DNA of 5,000 bases from Candidatus Dadabacteria bacterium (GTDB taxonomy: Bacteria > Desulfobacterota_D > UBA1144 > Nemesobacterales > CSP1-2). Of the stretch, positions 4,833-5,000 are shown in pieces (the first letter of the stretch is position 1; the number at the start of each line of letters is the position of its first letter). The notes beneath the pieces are model-generated. The model was not told the DNA's origin and made no database searches. It saw only the letters and a list, made by a program, of their open reading frames with translations. Made by a program: the position numbers and the translations under genes. The stretch covers positions 1 through 5,000 of the forward strand of contig JAKEHC010000012.1 of the NCBI GenBank assembly GCA_022615255.1, read 5' to 3'.

Positions 4833-5000
4833 TTATAGAAACCGTTTGATCCCAAGCGCCTTCATGCGAGAGTTCAGGGTGGATGGAGGCATACCGAGGA
4901 GCCTTGCGGCGCCATTCTCGCCCGAAATCTTCCAGCCGGAAGCTTCCAGGGCATTAATTATGTTCTCTCTTTCTAATGTTTGGAGTTCCTTGGCTGAGCG
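4833..5000 (-). CDS. Sigma-54-dependent Fis-family activator, C-terminal end (partial)
   Basis: The reading frame enters from the right edge and ends at TAA (4835-4833), giving the last 55 codons of a longer gene. The peptide LQTLERENIINALEASGWKI (6-25 of the visible part) followed by SGENGAARLLGMPPSTLNSR (26-45) and MKALGIKRF is the Fis-type helix-turn-helix that ends NtrC/FhlA-type activators. The wording of this segment is closest to the FhlA-like branch. Such proteins carry an N-terminal sensor, a central AAA+ domain that contacts sigma-54, and this DNA-binding end; the first two lie outside the window, so the signal sensed is unknown. Its orientation matches osmC, and its stop lies 12 bases from the nearest CGA-N4-TCG site and 185 bases from the osmC start. 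It may control osmC from those sites. Confidence 0.9.
   Translation of the reverse strand, partial: RSAKELQTLERENIINALEASGWKISGENGAARLLGMPPSTLNSRMKALGIKRFL

Noticed and set aside
4922..4933. CGAAATCTTC, a near match to the activator-site motif
   Set aside because: It lies inside the regulator's helix-turn-helix coding sequence (codons for Lys-Ile-Ser), loses the TCG half of the dyad, and is probably chance.

Overview
The window looks like chromosomal DNA of a Gram-negative-type bacterium, probably an uncultivated environmental lineage. The signs are about 43% G+C by eye, consensus AAGGAGG ribosome-binding sites, a sigma-54 regulator with a sigma-54 promoter, an A-type Fe-S carrier, and GTAGGGGCG...CGCCCCTAC palindromes between genes. 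A deltaproteobacterial-like, Nitrospirota or related phylum would fit, but the phylum is a guess and nothing here fixes it. No phage, plasmid, transposase, CRISPR, tRNA or rRNA is visible.

Layout, left to right. Positions 1-347 hold no gene, only palindromic repeats and the leader of the first gene. A small AhpD/carboxymuconolactone-decarboxylase-like protein (348-674, +) converges on an aldo/keto reductase (700-1638, -). Next comes a 245-base gap filled with repeats (1639-1883). After it lie a luciferase-like flavin-dependent oxidoreductase (1884-2912, -), a rho-independent terminator (about 2997-3038), an IscA/ErpA-type Fe-S carrier (3061-3384, -) and a DUF4149-like four-helix membrane protein (3412-3900, -). 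The last two look like a two-gene operon with a consensus -10 box at 3929-3934. Then come an OsmC-family protein (4085-4648, -) and, entering from the right edge, the last 55 codons of a Fis-type sigma-54-dependent activator (4833-5000, -), which was read by hand because its start lies outside the window.

The most informative region is 4649-5000. Upstream of osmC lies a sigma-54 promoter that matches consensus completely (TGGCACG-N4-TTGCA, minus strand, 4685-4700). About 100-145 bases upstream of the predicted transcription start are three copies of a CGA-N4-TCG dyad (4771-4820), and directly beyond them is the 3' end of an NtrC/FhlA-type activator gene. This reads as a compact module: activator, upstream activating sites, -24/-12 promoter, OsmC target.

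Most genes here are redox or stress related: AhpD-like, aldo/keto reductase, flavin oxidoreductase, Fe-S carrier and OsmC. Only the IscA/DUF4149 pair is clearly arranged as an operon. Two of the thiol proteins lack a residue that the textbook peroxidase cycle needs: the AhpD-like protein has Arg at the conserved Glu position, and OsmC has Ser where the second Cys is expected.
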